Position numbers and translations under genes: made by a program. Under the pieces are notes generated by a model. That model was not told where the DNA came from. It saw nothing but the letters and a program-made list of their open reading frames with translations, and made no database searches. Below are positions 1 through 6,889 of a DNA stretch of 8,754 nucleotides, in pieces; position 1 is the first letter of the stretch; each line of letters begins with the position of its first letter. Source of the stretch: Methylotenera sp. (GTDB lineage: Bacteria > Pseudomonadota > Gammaproteobacteria > Burkholderiales > Methylophilaceae); assembly GCA_027487055.1 (NCBI GenBank), contig JAIYEJ010000010.1, positions 1 to 8,754 on the forward strand, in the 5' to 3' direction.

Positions 1-1
1 A

Positions 2-586
2 AAATGCATTTGCAGAAAACTCAAACACAATATTATTAGAAGCCATATATATATTGGCTTGTAGCAATTTTTTAATAGGTGATTTTGCTTGACATTCGCT
101 TGCACGAAAGGCACTAAAATCATGCTCTCCTAGCAAAAATTGTGCGGCTTTTTGCATGGCATCTACATCTAATGGCAAATGATACCAACCTGCCTTGGTC
201 GCCAGAATGGCGGGGGCTACTGGTGCATTCACCAATAGATATTGGTAACTACGACGCATGGCAGAAAAGCGCGCATGAAATTCGTCTGGCCCTTTCGTTA
301 TCACTACCGCTTTTGCCCAAATAACACGCACCATTGGCGACAAAAACGCATTAACGCCACGCACCCATGCGCTTTCTGGTCGCACTGCTTCGGTATCAAA
401 ATGGACGACTTGACACATGGCATGTACGCCTGTATCAGTTCGTCCTGCAGCATGGATGCGTACAGTGTGCTTGGCGATAGCTTGAATCGCATTTTCAAGC
501 GCATCTTGAACACCACAACCGCCATTTTGACTTTGAAAGCCGCAAAAACCAGCTCCGTCGTATTCCACACCCAGTACAATTCGCAT
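2..586 (-). CDS. truA: tRNA pseudouridine(38-40) synthase TruA, 5' part (C-terminus outside window)
   Basis: TruA converts uridines 38, 39 and 40 in the anticodon arm of many tRNAs to pseudouridine in the cytoplasm. Translating the minus strand from the ATG at 586-584 gives 195 residues with no stop before the window edge; the family usually has about 260-270, so roughly the last quarter is missing. It opens with the family-typical MRIVLGVEYDG. The catalytic aspartate is Asp51 in the motif AGRTDTGVHA (residues 47-56), followed by QVVHFDT. Later FHARFSAMRRSYQY (about 109-122) and EHDFSAFRA match conserved TruA blocks, and the visible end FEFSANAF is the start of another. The usual HGWQ near residue 15 reads CGFQ here, a mild variation. 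The start codon directly follows the stop codon of the upstream membrane protein gene, with no recognisable Shine-Dalgarno sequence, which suggests translational coupling. The identification is firm. Confidence 0.96.
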   Translation of the reverse strand, partial: MRIVLGVEYDGAGFCGFQSQNGGCGVQDALENAIQAIAKHTVRIHAAGRTDTGVHAMCQVVHFDTEAVRPESAWVRGVNAFLSPMVRVIWAKAVVITKGPDEFHARFSAMRRSYQYLLVNAPVAPAILATKAGWYHLPLDVDAMQKAAQFLLGEHDFSAFRASECQAKSPIKKLLQANIYMASNNIVFEFSANAF

Positions 587-1255
587 CTATAGCATGACTT
601 TAATAGTAATTAAAACGAATCCAGCAATTGCAAAGTAATCTACCAGATTAAACTTTGGCGCCATAAATTCTATCTCATCAATATCAGTACTTAAGTCGGC
701 ATTAGTTTGCTGTGCAACTTGCGCTAAGGTATGCTCAGATTCAAATTTTGTCATGTGCTTTAATTTATCCAATAATGACTGTTTATTTTTAGACGCATTT
801 TGTAACTCAACATAATGCAAAGTGAGCCATAATCGTGCAGCGAATCTATCTGATTCTAGTCCAATATACTTGAATGGTAACAGTATAAAATAAAAACCTG
901 AAACTAACTGCTGCTTGTTATTAGCTGCCATGATTAAGGAAATCATGGCTAGTATTACTGAAATTCTGACTGCTTGTGTCAGCCCAGCAAAAACACCTTC
1001 ATAAGTTGGATGTAAATAAAAAGGCCAGTCTTGAATATGCTCCCCAGGTGTATTAAATGCATAAATAATCATCAACACCACAAAAAGCCACCTAAATCGC
1101 TTTAATGTATTTATAAACTGATGATTTCTTTTAAATATTAAAAAAATAATGAAAATAACTAAAAGCACCAATAAGACTTTTATATGCAGTTGGTTAATTA
1201 CGACTGTCAAACACATAAAAAAGATTAATTGCGTGATAACGTTGATTTTTAACAT
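587..1255 (-). CDS. CbiQ/EcfT-like integral membrane protein (possible ECF transporter T component)
   Basis: The product has 222 residues and is strongly hydrophobic. Probable membrane segments lie at about 5-20, 25-42, 55-69, 94-112 and 205-221. The middle part (about 95-155) reads like the core of the CbiQ/EcfT family: an AVRIS-type helix, a polar turn, then a segment ending LLPFKYIGLESDRFAARLWL and a helix leading to a charged stretch. EcfT proteins couple a substrate-binding membrane protein to two ABC ATPases for vitamin or metal uptake. None of those partners is in the window. The charged cytoplasmic region (about 152-198) is acidic and I do not see the alanine-arginine-glycine coupling motifs of working T components, so the role is uncertain. 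An in-frame TAA lies two codons upstream of the ATG, so the start is here or further inside. No clear ribosome binding site is visible. The stop codon abuts the truA start. Confidence 0.7.
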   Translation of the reverse strand: MLKINVITQLIFFMCLTVVINQLHIKVLLVLLVIFIIFLIFKRNHQFINTLKRFRWLFVVLMIIYAFNTPGEHIQDWPFYLHPTYEGVFAGLTQAVRISVILAMISLIMAANNKQQLVSGFYFILLPFKYIGLESDRFAARLWLTLHYVELQNASKNKQSLLDKLKHMTKFESEHTLAQVAQQTNADLSTDIDEIEFMAPKFNLVDYFAIAGFVLITIKVML

Positions 1256-1300
1256 GCATTATTCTATGCGCTATTGCATCATAAAATAAAGTTTAGAATA

Positions 1301-1331
1301 AAAAAAACCGAGCAATAGGCTCGGTATTTTT
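1301..1331 (-). terminator. Intrinsic terminator downstream of fimV
   Basis: A 6-bp GC-rich stem CCGAGC (1308-1313) pairs with GCTCGG (1319-1324) around a 5-base loop. One further A-T pair (1307/1325) is possible. On the minus strand the hairpin is followed by a run of seven or more T residues (1307-1301). It begins about 20 bases after the fimV stop codon. The plus-strand side carries TATTTTT, so weak activity in the other direction is possible, but no plus-strand gene ends here. Confidence 0.9.
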
Positions 1332-1344
1332 ATAGCAAAAAGAC

Positions 1345-4320
1345 TTAGGCCATTTTAGAAAGTATCTCTTCGGCACGTTTGCGCTGATTTAAACCGCCCT
1401 CTTTCATCACTTCTTCTAATAGCTCTTTAGCGCCTTCTTTATCATCCATTTCAATATATGCTGCAACTAATTCCAACTTAGTCTCAACTTCTATTGGCTC
1501 ACTTACAAAAGCAATCGTCTCTGCAGTTGAGTCAGACCCATTTAAGTCTAAATCAATACCTGAAAGATCAACCGTTGCTGCTTCATCTTGGCTGTTATCA
1601 TCAATATCAAAAGTTGGAATTGCTTCATCTTTTACTTCTTGCAAATCTGGCTGTAAAGTGTCTAGATTAAAATTAAAATCTTCTGCACTTACTTTTAAAT
1701 CTGATTCCATTTCACTAATATCAAGCACACCCGCTTCTTCTGAGCTTTCAGTTGGTAGCGGCAACTCAAAACCACCCAATGTGATTGCCTCTTTCAGATT
1801 ACTATTTTTGTCTGTTACTGCTTCTGTAGGCACAGAAGCACTCTCAGGCATAAACTTAGGTTCTTGGTAAGTATCTATCTCTAAACTTGGCATGGTTTGC
1901 ACAAATTCAGCAACTTTTTTAATAGGCTCTTCTAGACTATCACTTAAATTTTGAGTAACTTCTGGTACGCCAAGCGTACCAAAATCAAAATCCATTCCTG
2001 TATCACTTTTTTCAGTTTCTTGAACACTAGACTCTTCTGGTGAATCCATCTCAAATTCCATCATATGCACATCGCTCAAAGCATCAGACTCTGTATTTTG
2101 TATTTGCCCTTTTATGTCTAAATCGTCACTTTTAAATGTACCTGCTGCAAATGAAGCTGTTGGTGCAAAGCCTTTTGTATCAGCACCTAAAGAAAAATCT
2201 AAATCTTTTTCTGCTGCCAATGGAGAGTCTGAAAAGTCACTCGCATCTAATTTAGATTTTGAATCTTCTTTACTGTTGCTTGCGCTTTTCTCTGATACTC
2301 CTTGAGGAACGCTACCAGCTTGATATAAAGGGTTATTAGGTTCTAACTTTATACCAATTGCTGCAACTTTAGCCCAAGTAGGATCTGACGCACCCAGTGT
2401 TGTATAAAGCTCGCCAGAAATTGTCTCAAAAGCAGACATATTTTTACTTGCTGCGTACATTTCTAATAGCTTCAAATGTAGTTCGTATCGTTTTGGCTCT
2501 TTAGAAATTGCATCTTTAAGAATCTCTTCAGCTTGCGCATCACGACCATAGGCCATATAGACTTCGGCTTCAGCGATTGGATCCACATCATTGGTATCAA
2601 TCATGCCACCCGAGGCGCTTTGAGAGAAATCTGTTAAGAAAGAAGTATCGCCAGTATCAACAGACGCTGTACCAGTATTACCAAAAACTGTGTTGGCTTT
2701 TAAGCCGCCAGAAGTCATGATACCTTGCTCGAAATCAGCTAGGTTCTTTTCACGCTTTTTCCGTAAATAAAACCATCCACCGCCTAGCAATGCTAGCAAA
2801 CCACCACCCACTGGTAGTAGCGAACCCAATGGGATATCTGCAATTGTGGAATCTAATAATCCAACTTCCGCATCTGGTTCTACTGCGGGAACAGCTACTG
2901 CTATGGGTTTGCTTTCAGGCGCAGGTTGAACTTGCGGGGCAGAATCTGCTGGCTTTGCTGCAGCAACCTCAGGCACGGTAGATTCTACTGGTTTTGCTGG
3001 TTCTACTGGTTGAACCTCAGCTGGAGGCACTTCTGTAGGTCTTGTTTGCGCTGCTTCCGCTTTCTTTTGCATCTCAGCCATTACACCATTTTTAAGTGCA
3101 AGCAATTTTTGCAAATCAGCAATTTGTTTTTCAAGATCAGCTGTTCTGCCTTGTGCTTCCTTTAAGCCCTTCTCACGCGCCGTACTTTCTTCTTGAAAGG
3201 CGGTAATTTTATCTTGTAATGATTTTACATTTTCACCCGTAGCTTTTGAAGAGTCGCCTGCGGATAACTTTACGACATCCTGCGGACCTTTAGCAGGTAC
3301 TGATTTATCTTCAGCTGCACTCTTTATTTTTCCGCCAGCGGATTGTGTACCCGCTAATTCTGATTCTACAGGTGTACTTTCCTCGACAATACCTGCTAAT
3401 TTATTTCGATATGCATTCCAATTTGCAGTTTGCACTTTAATTTCACGTGACGCTTCTTTGCGTGAAATAGCATTTAAAGACTCTTCTGAAGGTTGGCGAA
3501 CAATCTGCCCAACCTTCAACCTATTCATGTTATTACCTTGAAAAGCGTCTGGATTAGTCTGATACAGACCTACTAACATTTGCTCTAAGCTAACACCTTC
3601 TGGCCTCATTTCTCGGGCTATTTTAGCGAGCGTATCACCCTTTTGCGTAAAATGCTCTTGCCCCAAACTACCTGAAGATGAAGCGTCAGGATTTGGTACA
3701 TTTTCAATAACTGGGTCAACTTCCGTCGCAGGCTCAGGCTTTTTAATGCGTTTATTTTTCTTTTTTGAGCCTGCATTCACATTAGATGATGCGCTAGACA
3801 TATTCGTTTCATTCGGGGCGCCAGCATTATTACCGACACCGCTATCTGCGCTCATTTTATTGACTTCTGGCACAGCAGCCGTAAAAGTATCTTTAATATC
3901 CGGATCTGACTCACCGGTATAACCTGGTGGGTCAAGTAGCACAGTATATTCACGCAATAATCGACCCGAAGCCCAATCTACTTGAATCAGCATATCTAAA
4001 AACGGCTCAGTGATTGGTTGATTAGATTTAAGTTTTAGTATGGGTGCGCCTGACGCATTTTTTCCCAATTCAACTTTTATGGTGTTATGTGACGCTGGCT
4101 TTTCTATGCCTTGAGTTGTGTAGGCTTCTTCTGAGGCTATTGTAGCAGTGATGCTGCTAAGATCTGCTGGCGTCAGTGAAATGAGCTCAATATCTGCTTT
4201 AAGCGGCTCACCTAAGCCTGACATCACATTAAGCTTACCTAAACCAGCCGCAAATAGTGAGACTGGCATTAATGCCATACATAATGCAACTGTGATTTTT
4301 TTAAATGTTAAGTTATGCAC
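1345..4320 (-). CDS. fimV: FimV-family pilus assembly / polar hub protein
   Basis: FimV is a large inner-membrane protein with a periplasmic peptidoglycan-binding part and a cytoplasmic C-terminus; in Pseudomonas and relatives it organises the cell pole and supports type IV pili and twitching. The GTG at 4320 gives 991 residues. In order: a signal-like segment (1-24) ending SLFA; a FimV N-terminal domain (about 25-133) opening AGLGKLNVMSGLGEPLKADI; a LysM-like segment (about 222-277); a coiled coil (about 364-425); a proline-rich linker (426-483); a transmembrane segment (about 496-519) followed by RKKREK; a TPR-like helical region (about 576-667); a long acidic low-complexity linker; and the FimV C-terminal domain (about 943-991) with KLELVAAYIEMDDKEGAKEL. 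An open frame continues to a TTG at 4341, but that codon overlaps the promoter -10 box, while GTG 4320 has AAGGG seven bases upstream. It has its own promoter and terminator. No pilus genes are in the window. Confidence 0.95.
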   Translation of the reverse strand: MHNLTFKKITVALCMALMPVSLFAAGLGKLNVMSGLGEPLKADIELISLTPADLSSITATIASEEAYTTQGIEKPASHNTIKVELGKNASGAPILKLKSNQPITEPFLDMLIQVDWASGRLLREYTVLLDPPGYTGESDPDIKDTFTAAVPEVNKMSADSGVGNNAGAPNETNMSSASSNVNAGSKKKNKRIKKPEPATEVDPVIENVPNPDASSSGSLGQEHFTQKGDTLAKIAREMRPEGVSLEQMLVGLYQTNPDAFQGNNMNRLKVGQIVRQPSEESLNAISRKEASREIKVQTANWNAYRNKLAGIVEESTPVESELAGTQSAGGKIKSAAEDKSVPAKGPQDVVKLSAGDSSKATGENVKSLQDKITAFQEESTAREKGLKEAQGRTADLEKQIADLQKLLALKNGVMAEMQKKAEAAQTRPTEVPPAEVQPVEPAKPVESTVPEVAAAKPADSAPQVQPAPESKPIAVAVPAVEPDAEVGLLDSTIADIPLGSLLPVGGGLLALLGGGWFYLRKKREKNLADFEQGIMTSGGLKANTVFGNTGTASVDTGDTSFLTDFSQSASGGMIDTNDVDPIAEAEVYMAYGRDAQAEEILKDAISKEPKRYELHLKLLEMYAASKNMSAFETISGELYTTLGASDPTWAKVAAIGIKLEPNNPLYQAGSVPQGVSEKSASNSKEDSKSKLDASDFSDSPLAAEKDLDFSLGADTKGFAPTASFAAGTFKSDDLDIKGQIQNTESDALSDVHMMEFEMDSPEESSVQETEKSDTGMDFDFGTLGVPEVTQNLSDSLEEPIKKVAEFVQTMPSLEIDTYQEPKFMPESASVPTEAVTDKNSNLKEAITLGGFELPLPTESSEEAGVLDISEMESDLKVSAEDFNFNLDTLQPDLQEVKDEAIPTFDIDDNSQDEAATVDLSGIDLDLNGSDSTAETIAFVSEPIEVETKLELVAAYIEMDDKEGAKELLEEVMKEGGLNQRKRAEEILSKMA

Positions 4321-4327
4321 TATACCG

Positions 4328-4332
4328 CCCTT
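4328..4332 (-). promoter_or_regulatory. Ribosome binding site of fimV deciding the GTG start
   Basis: AAGGG on the minus strand lies seven bases upstream of the GTG at 4320-4318. The upstream in-frame TTG at 4341-4339 has no comparable site and overlaps the -10 box. This supports the shorter protein, which also starts with a well-formed signal sequence. Confidence 0.75.
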
Positions 4333-4340
4333 ATTTACCA

Positions 4341-4370
4341 ATTATATTGCAATAACAAAAATAACATCAA
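4341..4370 (-). promoter_or_regulatory. Sigma-70-type promoter of fimV
   Basis: On the minus strand a -35 box TTGATG (4370-4365) and a perfect -10 box TATAAT (4346-4341) are separated by 18 bases of AT-rich sequence. Transcription would begin near 4335-4334, leaving a leader of only about 15 bases before the GTG start codon. The prediction rests on sequence match and position alone. Confidence 0.8.
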
Positions 4371-4497
4371 TTAGTTAGAGATGCAAGCTCATAATGCACA
4401 TTATATTCAGTTGCTATGTGGTTGACTGTGAGTACTGTTGGTTTTTTTCAACGGTTTTACCGTAACTTACATCTGTTTAACTTTGTTTGGGGCGGAT

Positions 4498-5610
4498 CTA
4501 ATCCTCTATTAGAATGCGCAACATCCTTCTTAATGGCTCTGCTGCACCCCACAACAATTGGTCTCCAACTGTAAACGCAGAGAGATATTCACCGCTCATC
4601 GCAAGTTTACGCAAACGTCCAACTGGCACATGAAGTTGACCAGTCACGGCAGCAGGTGTGAGTTCATGAATACTAGATTCTCGCTCATTTGGAATGACTT
4701 TTGCCCATTGATTTGCATCTGCAATCATGTGCTCAATTTCATTTAACGGCACATTTTTAGTTAACTTGATAGTTAAAGCTTGGCTATGACAACGCATTGC
4801 GCCAATACGGACGCACAGTCCATCAATGACAATTGGATTCGCTTCACGACCGAGGATTTTATTGGTTTCAACGCCACCTTTCCACTCTTCTTTGCTTTGC
4901 CCATTGCCTAAATCTTTGTCTATCCAAGGTATTAGGCTGCCAGCCAGCGGAACGCCGAAATGCGTGGTTGGAAAATTATCGGCACGAATGGTATCAGCGA
5001 CGGTTTTATCAATCTCTAAAATTGCTGAAGCTGGATTAGCGAGCAATCCACTTACAGACTGATTCACCACACCCATTTGCTTAATCAGTTCACGCATATT
5101 CTGCGCACCAGCACCAGATGCTGCTTGGTAGGTCATGGAGGTTGCCCACTCGACCAAATTCGCTTTGAATAATCCGTTTAAAGCCATCAACATGAGCGAA
5201 ACCGTGCAGTTGCCGCCCACCCAGTTTTTTCCACCCGCTTGTAACGCATCTTTAATCACATGCATATTGACTGGGTCGAGAATAATCACCGCGTCTTTTT
5301 CCATACGGAGGGTTGAAGCCGCATCTATCCAATGACCTTGCCAACCTGCTGCTCTCAACCGAGGAAAAATGTCGCTTGTGTAGTCACCGCCTTGGCAAGT
5401 CACAATTGCATCCATCTGGCTTAACGCATTGATATCATTAGCATCTTGTAAAGCAGGCGTGGTCTTACCAACACTTGGCGCAGCGCCACCCACTTGCGAG
5501 GTGGTGAAAAACTGTGGCTCCATTTCGGCAAAATCGTTCTCTTCTGCCATACGCTGCATGAGCACGCTGCCCACCATACCTCGCCAGCCTACAAACCCTA
5601 CTTTAAGCAT
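4498..5610 (-). CDS. asd: Aspartate-semialdehyde dehydrogenase
   Basis: Asd reduces aspartyl phosphate with NADPH to aspartate semialdehyde, the branch point to diaminopimelate/lysine, threonine, methionine and isoleucine. The 370-residue length matches the proteobacterial form. The N-terminal nucleotide-binding motif is GFVGWRGMVGS (residues 5-15). The catalytic cysteine is Cys135 in VGGNCTVSLM (131-140). The active-site arginine and histidine are Arg268 in CVRIGAM and His275 in MRCHSQALT. The conserved ASGAGAQNMRELI block (164-176) is also present. The ATG is preceded by GGAAG at a suitable distance. The gene lies 36 bases after the small lipoprotein gene and is probably co-transcribed with it. 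About 155 non-coding bases separate it from fimV, and I see no convincing terminator there. Nothing looks degraded. Confidence 0.98.
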   Translation of the reverse strand: MLKVGFVGWRGMVGSVLMQRMAEENDFAEMEPQFFTTSQVGGAAPSVGKTTPALQDANDINALSQMDAIVTCQGGDYTSDIFPRLRAAGWQGHWIDAASTLRMEKDAVIILDPVNMHVIKDALQAGGKNWVGGNCTVSLMLMALNGLFKANLVEWATSMTYQAASGAGAQNMRELIKQMGVVNQSVSGLLANPASAILEIDKTVADTIRADNFPTTHFGVPLAGSLIPWIDKDLGNGQSKEEWKGGVETNKILGREANPIVIDGLCVRIGAMRCHSQALTIKLTKNVPLNEIEHMIADANQWAKVIPNERESSIHELTPAAVTGQLHVPVGRLRKLAMSGEYLSAFTVGDQLLWGAAEPLRRMLRILIED

Positions 5611-5646
5611 TTTTCTTCCGCTTTCTTCAATTATTCAATTGCACGA

Positions 5647-5763
5647 CTATTTTGTCGATTTTTGTACCGCTTCACCTGCTTTTTCTAAATCTTTACCCAT
5701 GCCATCGATGGTATTACAAGCAGATAAGCTAAATAAAATCAATAAGACACTAAAAAACTTCAT
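5647..5763 (-). CDS. Small entericidin-like lipoprotein
   Basis: A 38-codon gene starts at ATG 5763-5761 and ends with TAG at 5649-5647. The product begins with MKFF and a short hydrophobic stretch that ends in the lipobox LSAC (residues 13-16), so Cys16 should be lipidated and the mature peptide has only 23 residues. After the cysteine comes NTIDGMGKDLEKAGEAVQ, which closely resembles the conserved part of the entericidin A/B family. Those are tiny cell-envelope lipoproteins; in E. coli EcnA and EcnB form an antidote/toxin pair linked to stationary-phase lysis. Here there is a single copy, so a toxin-antidote role is not implied. A good ribosome binding site (AAAGGTG) precedes the start. It sits 48 bases after yajQ and 36 bases before asd, on the same strand. 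Confidence 0.85.
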   Translation of the reverse strand: MKFFSVLLILFSLSACNTIDGMGKDLEKAGEAVQKSTK

Positions 5764-5811
5764 CTTTCACCTTTCAATTACAATACTTAACACCCAAATC
5801 GGTGCAAAAAC

Positions 5812-6306
5812 TTAATCCCTAAAATTTCCAAATTTTAACGGAAAATCTATGATGCTTTTTTTACACAACGCAATCGCATCTTGTAATAAATCGCGCTTAG
5901 CACCATTTACACGCACTTCATCACCCTGAATACTGGCTTGCACTTTTAAACCTGAATCTTTAATCAGTTTCACAATACGCTTTGCCAAATCAGAGTCAAT
6001 TCCAGCGCGCACAAGCAGTTCTTGCTTCACTTTATTACCGCCCACTTTTTGCACGTCTTTATGTTCGAGTCGTTTGGTAGAGTCGGGTTCTTTCTTTTCC
6101 ATCGCAGGCAATAAAATATCTTTGACTTGATCTAACTGAAAGTCATTATCGCCATGAATGGTGATGATGTTGTCTTTTTCGTTAAATTCTACTTTAGCGG
6201 CCGTGCCTTTAAAGTCATAACGATTGGTAATTTGTTTATCCGCTGTATCAATCGCGTTTTTCAGCGCGACTTTGTCTACTTCAGAACTAATATCAAAACT
6301 TGGCAT
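5812..6306 (-). CDS. yajQ: YajQ family nucleotide-binding protein
   Basis: YajQ proteins are small cytoplasmic proteins with two ferredoxin-like domains. Members bind nucleotides or RNA, and in Xanthomonas and Pseudomonas a homologue binds cyclic-di-GMP and influences transcription; whether this one does so cannot be read from the sequence. The product has 164 residues, the usual length. It begins with the family signature MPSFDISSEVD and ends with FPLKFGNFRD, very close to the E. coli C-terminus. The block KRIVKLIKDSGLKVQASIQG (109-128), followed by DEVRVNGAKRDLLQ, is strongly conserved. The start has AAGGA eight bases upstream. A 235-base leader separates it from ppnP, so it may start a new transcription unit that includes the lipoprotein gene and asd. 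Confidence 0.97.
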   Translation of the reverse strand: MPSFDISSEVDKVALKNAIDTADKQITNRYDFKGTAAKVEFNEKDNIITIHGDNDFQLDQVKDILLPAMEKKEPDSTKRLEHKDVQKVGGNKVKQELLVRAGIDSDLAKRIVKLIKDSGLKVQASIQGDEVRVNGAKRDLLQDAIALCKKSIIDFPLKFGNFRD

Positions 6307-6333
6307 AATTTTTTTCCTTAACTTTCACAAACT

Positions 6334-6351
6334 TTAGTTTCGTAATTCCAT
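6334..6351 (-). other. Possible five-codon leader ORF upstream of yajQ
   Basis: ATG at 6351-6349 opens a frame encoding MELRN followed by TAA at 6336-6334. GGAGG lies three bases upstream of the ATG, which is closer than ideal. The stop lies 27 bases before the yajQ ATG. The frame is too short to judge by coding statistics and may be chance; what stands out is the strong Shine-Dalgarno sequence that serves no other gene. Confidence 0.25.
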
Positions 6352-6489
6352 TTTCCTCCAAAATCAAGGCAATTATCGATTTTAAAAAAATCCGAAAACA
6401 CGATTACGAAGTCAAAGCAACAAAAACGACTACAAAAATTAGGGTTAAATTTCTATTTTTCAAATTAGTATACTTTACCGAGAGAATTT

Positions 6490-6516
6490 GGATGCCCTGC
6501 AAAGCAATATCCATCC
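6490..6516 (-). repeat. Nested hairpin downstream of ppnP
   Basis: GGATG (6490-6494) is complementary to CATCC (6512-6516), and inside this arm TGC (6498-6500) can pair with GCA (6504-6506) around AAA. There is no T-run on either strand, so it is not a classical terminator. It begins about 25 bases after the ppnP stop codon and could protect the 3' end of the transcript or be chance. Confidence 0.3.
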
Positions 6517-6541
6517 GCCTTCCAGATCATGATGTTTGATG

Positions 6542-6853
6542 TTATTCAAAATGACAAACGTAGTCGAGCATTTCAGTGACTTCAATATCAAAACTTGAAT
6601 TACCTGGTACAGTAAATTTATCGCCTGCACCATAAGTTTTCCAGTTATCTTCACCTTTTAAACGCACTTTACAGCTACCTAAATTAATTTCCATCAACTC
6701 AGGCGCTTCAGTATTGAAAGTTAAACTACTTGGAAAAATCACGCCTATGGTACTGCGTGTGCCATTTGGCAAAAGCACAGTGTGGCTTACGCATTTTCCA
6801 TCAAAATAAACATTCGCTTTTTTCTTAACACTAACATTATCAAACTGAGCCAT
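6542..6853 (-). CDS. ppnP: Pyrimidine/purine nucleoside phosphorylase PpnP (DUF1255, YaiE-like)
   Basis: PpnP enzymes use phosphate to split purine and pyrimidine nucleosides into the base and ribose 1-phosphate, a nucleoside salvage reaction in the cytoplasm. The product has 103 residues; the E. coli protein has about 94, and the difference is a short N-terminal extension. The whole chain has the pattern of a small single-domain cupin. Family-typical blocks are VYFDGKCVSHTV (15-26), STIGVIFP (34-41), APELMEINLG (50-59) and FTVPGNSSFDIEV (80-92), ending in YVCHFE. AAGGA lies six bases before the ATG. It starts 36 bases after leuB and is probably the last gene of the leu transcript. Its link to leucine synthesis, if any, is not evident. 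Confidence 0.93.
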   Translation of the reverse strand: MAQFDNVSVKKKANVYFDGKCVSHTVLLPNGTRSTIGVIFPSSLTFNTEAPELMEINLGSCKVRLKGEDNWKTYGAGDKFTVPGNSSFDIEVTEMLDYVCHFE

Positions 6854-6889
6854 ATTAAATCCTTATCAAAAGTTTGTTGATTATGAAGC

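Larger units (their letters stand above)
6307..6541 (-). other. Non-coding leader between ppnP and yajQ
   Basis: This 235-base AT-rich stretch is the longest gap between genes in the window. On the minus strand it holds a nested hairpin (6490-6516), possible -10 elements TATACT (6472-6467) and GATAAT (6377-6372), and a -35-like TTGACT (6415-6410), none of which forms a well-spaced promoter pair. It also holds an 8-bp inverted repeat (6339-6346 with 6403-6410) and a GGAGG site (6359-6355) directly before a five-codon open frame (6351-6334). A yajQ promoter is expected here but I cannot place it firmly. Confidence 0.5.

Noticed and set aside
40..60. Inverted repeat AAGCCA/TGGCTT around an alternating TA loop
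   Set aside because: It lies within the truA coding sequence, has no terminator features and is short enough to be chance.
304..579. Minus-strand 91-residue frame inside truA
   Set aside because: It is another reading frame of the truA coding sequence on the same strand; the TruA frame carries the catalytic motif.
142..592. Plus-strand open frames opposite truA
   Set aside because: They lie antisense to a frame with unmistakable TruA motifs and their products show no recognisable family features.
4451..4463. Hairpin ACGGT/ACCGT after asd, considered as a terminator
   Set aside because: The stem is only five pairs and neither strand has a T-run immediately after it.
5791..5804. CACC/GGTG hairpin between yajQ and the lipoprotein gene
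   Set aside because: Four pairs without a T-run on the downstream side; too weak to call.
6467..6472. TATACT as a -10 box for yajQ
   Set aside because: No acceptable -35 element lies 16-18 bases upstream, so it was not listed as a promoter.
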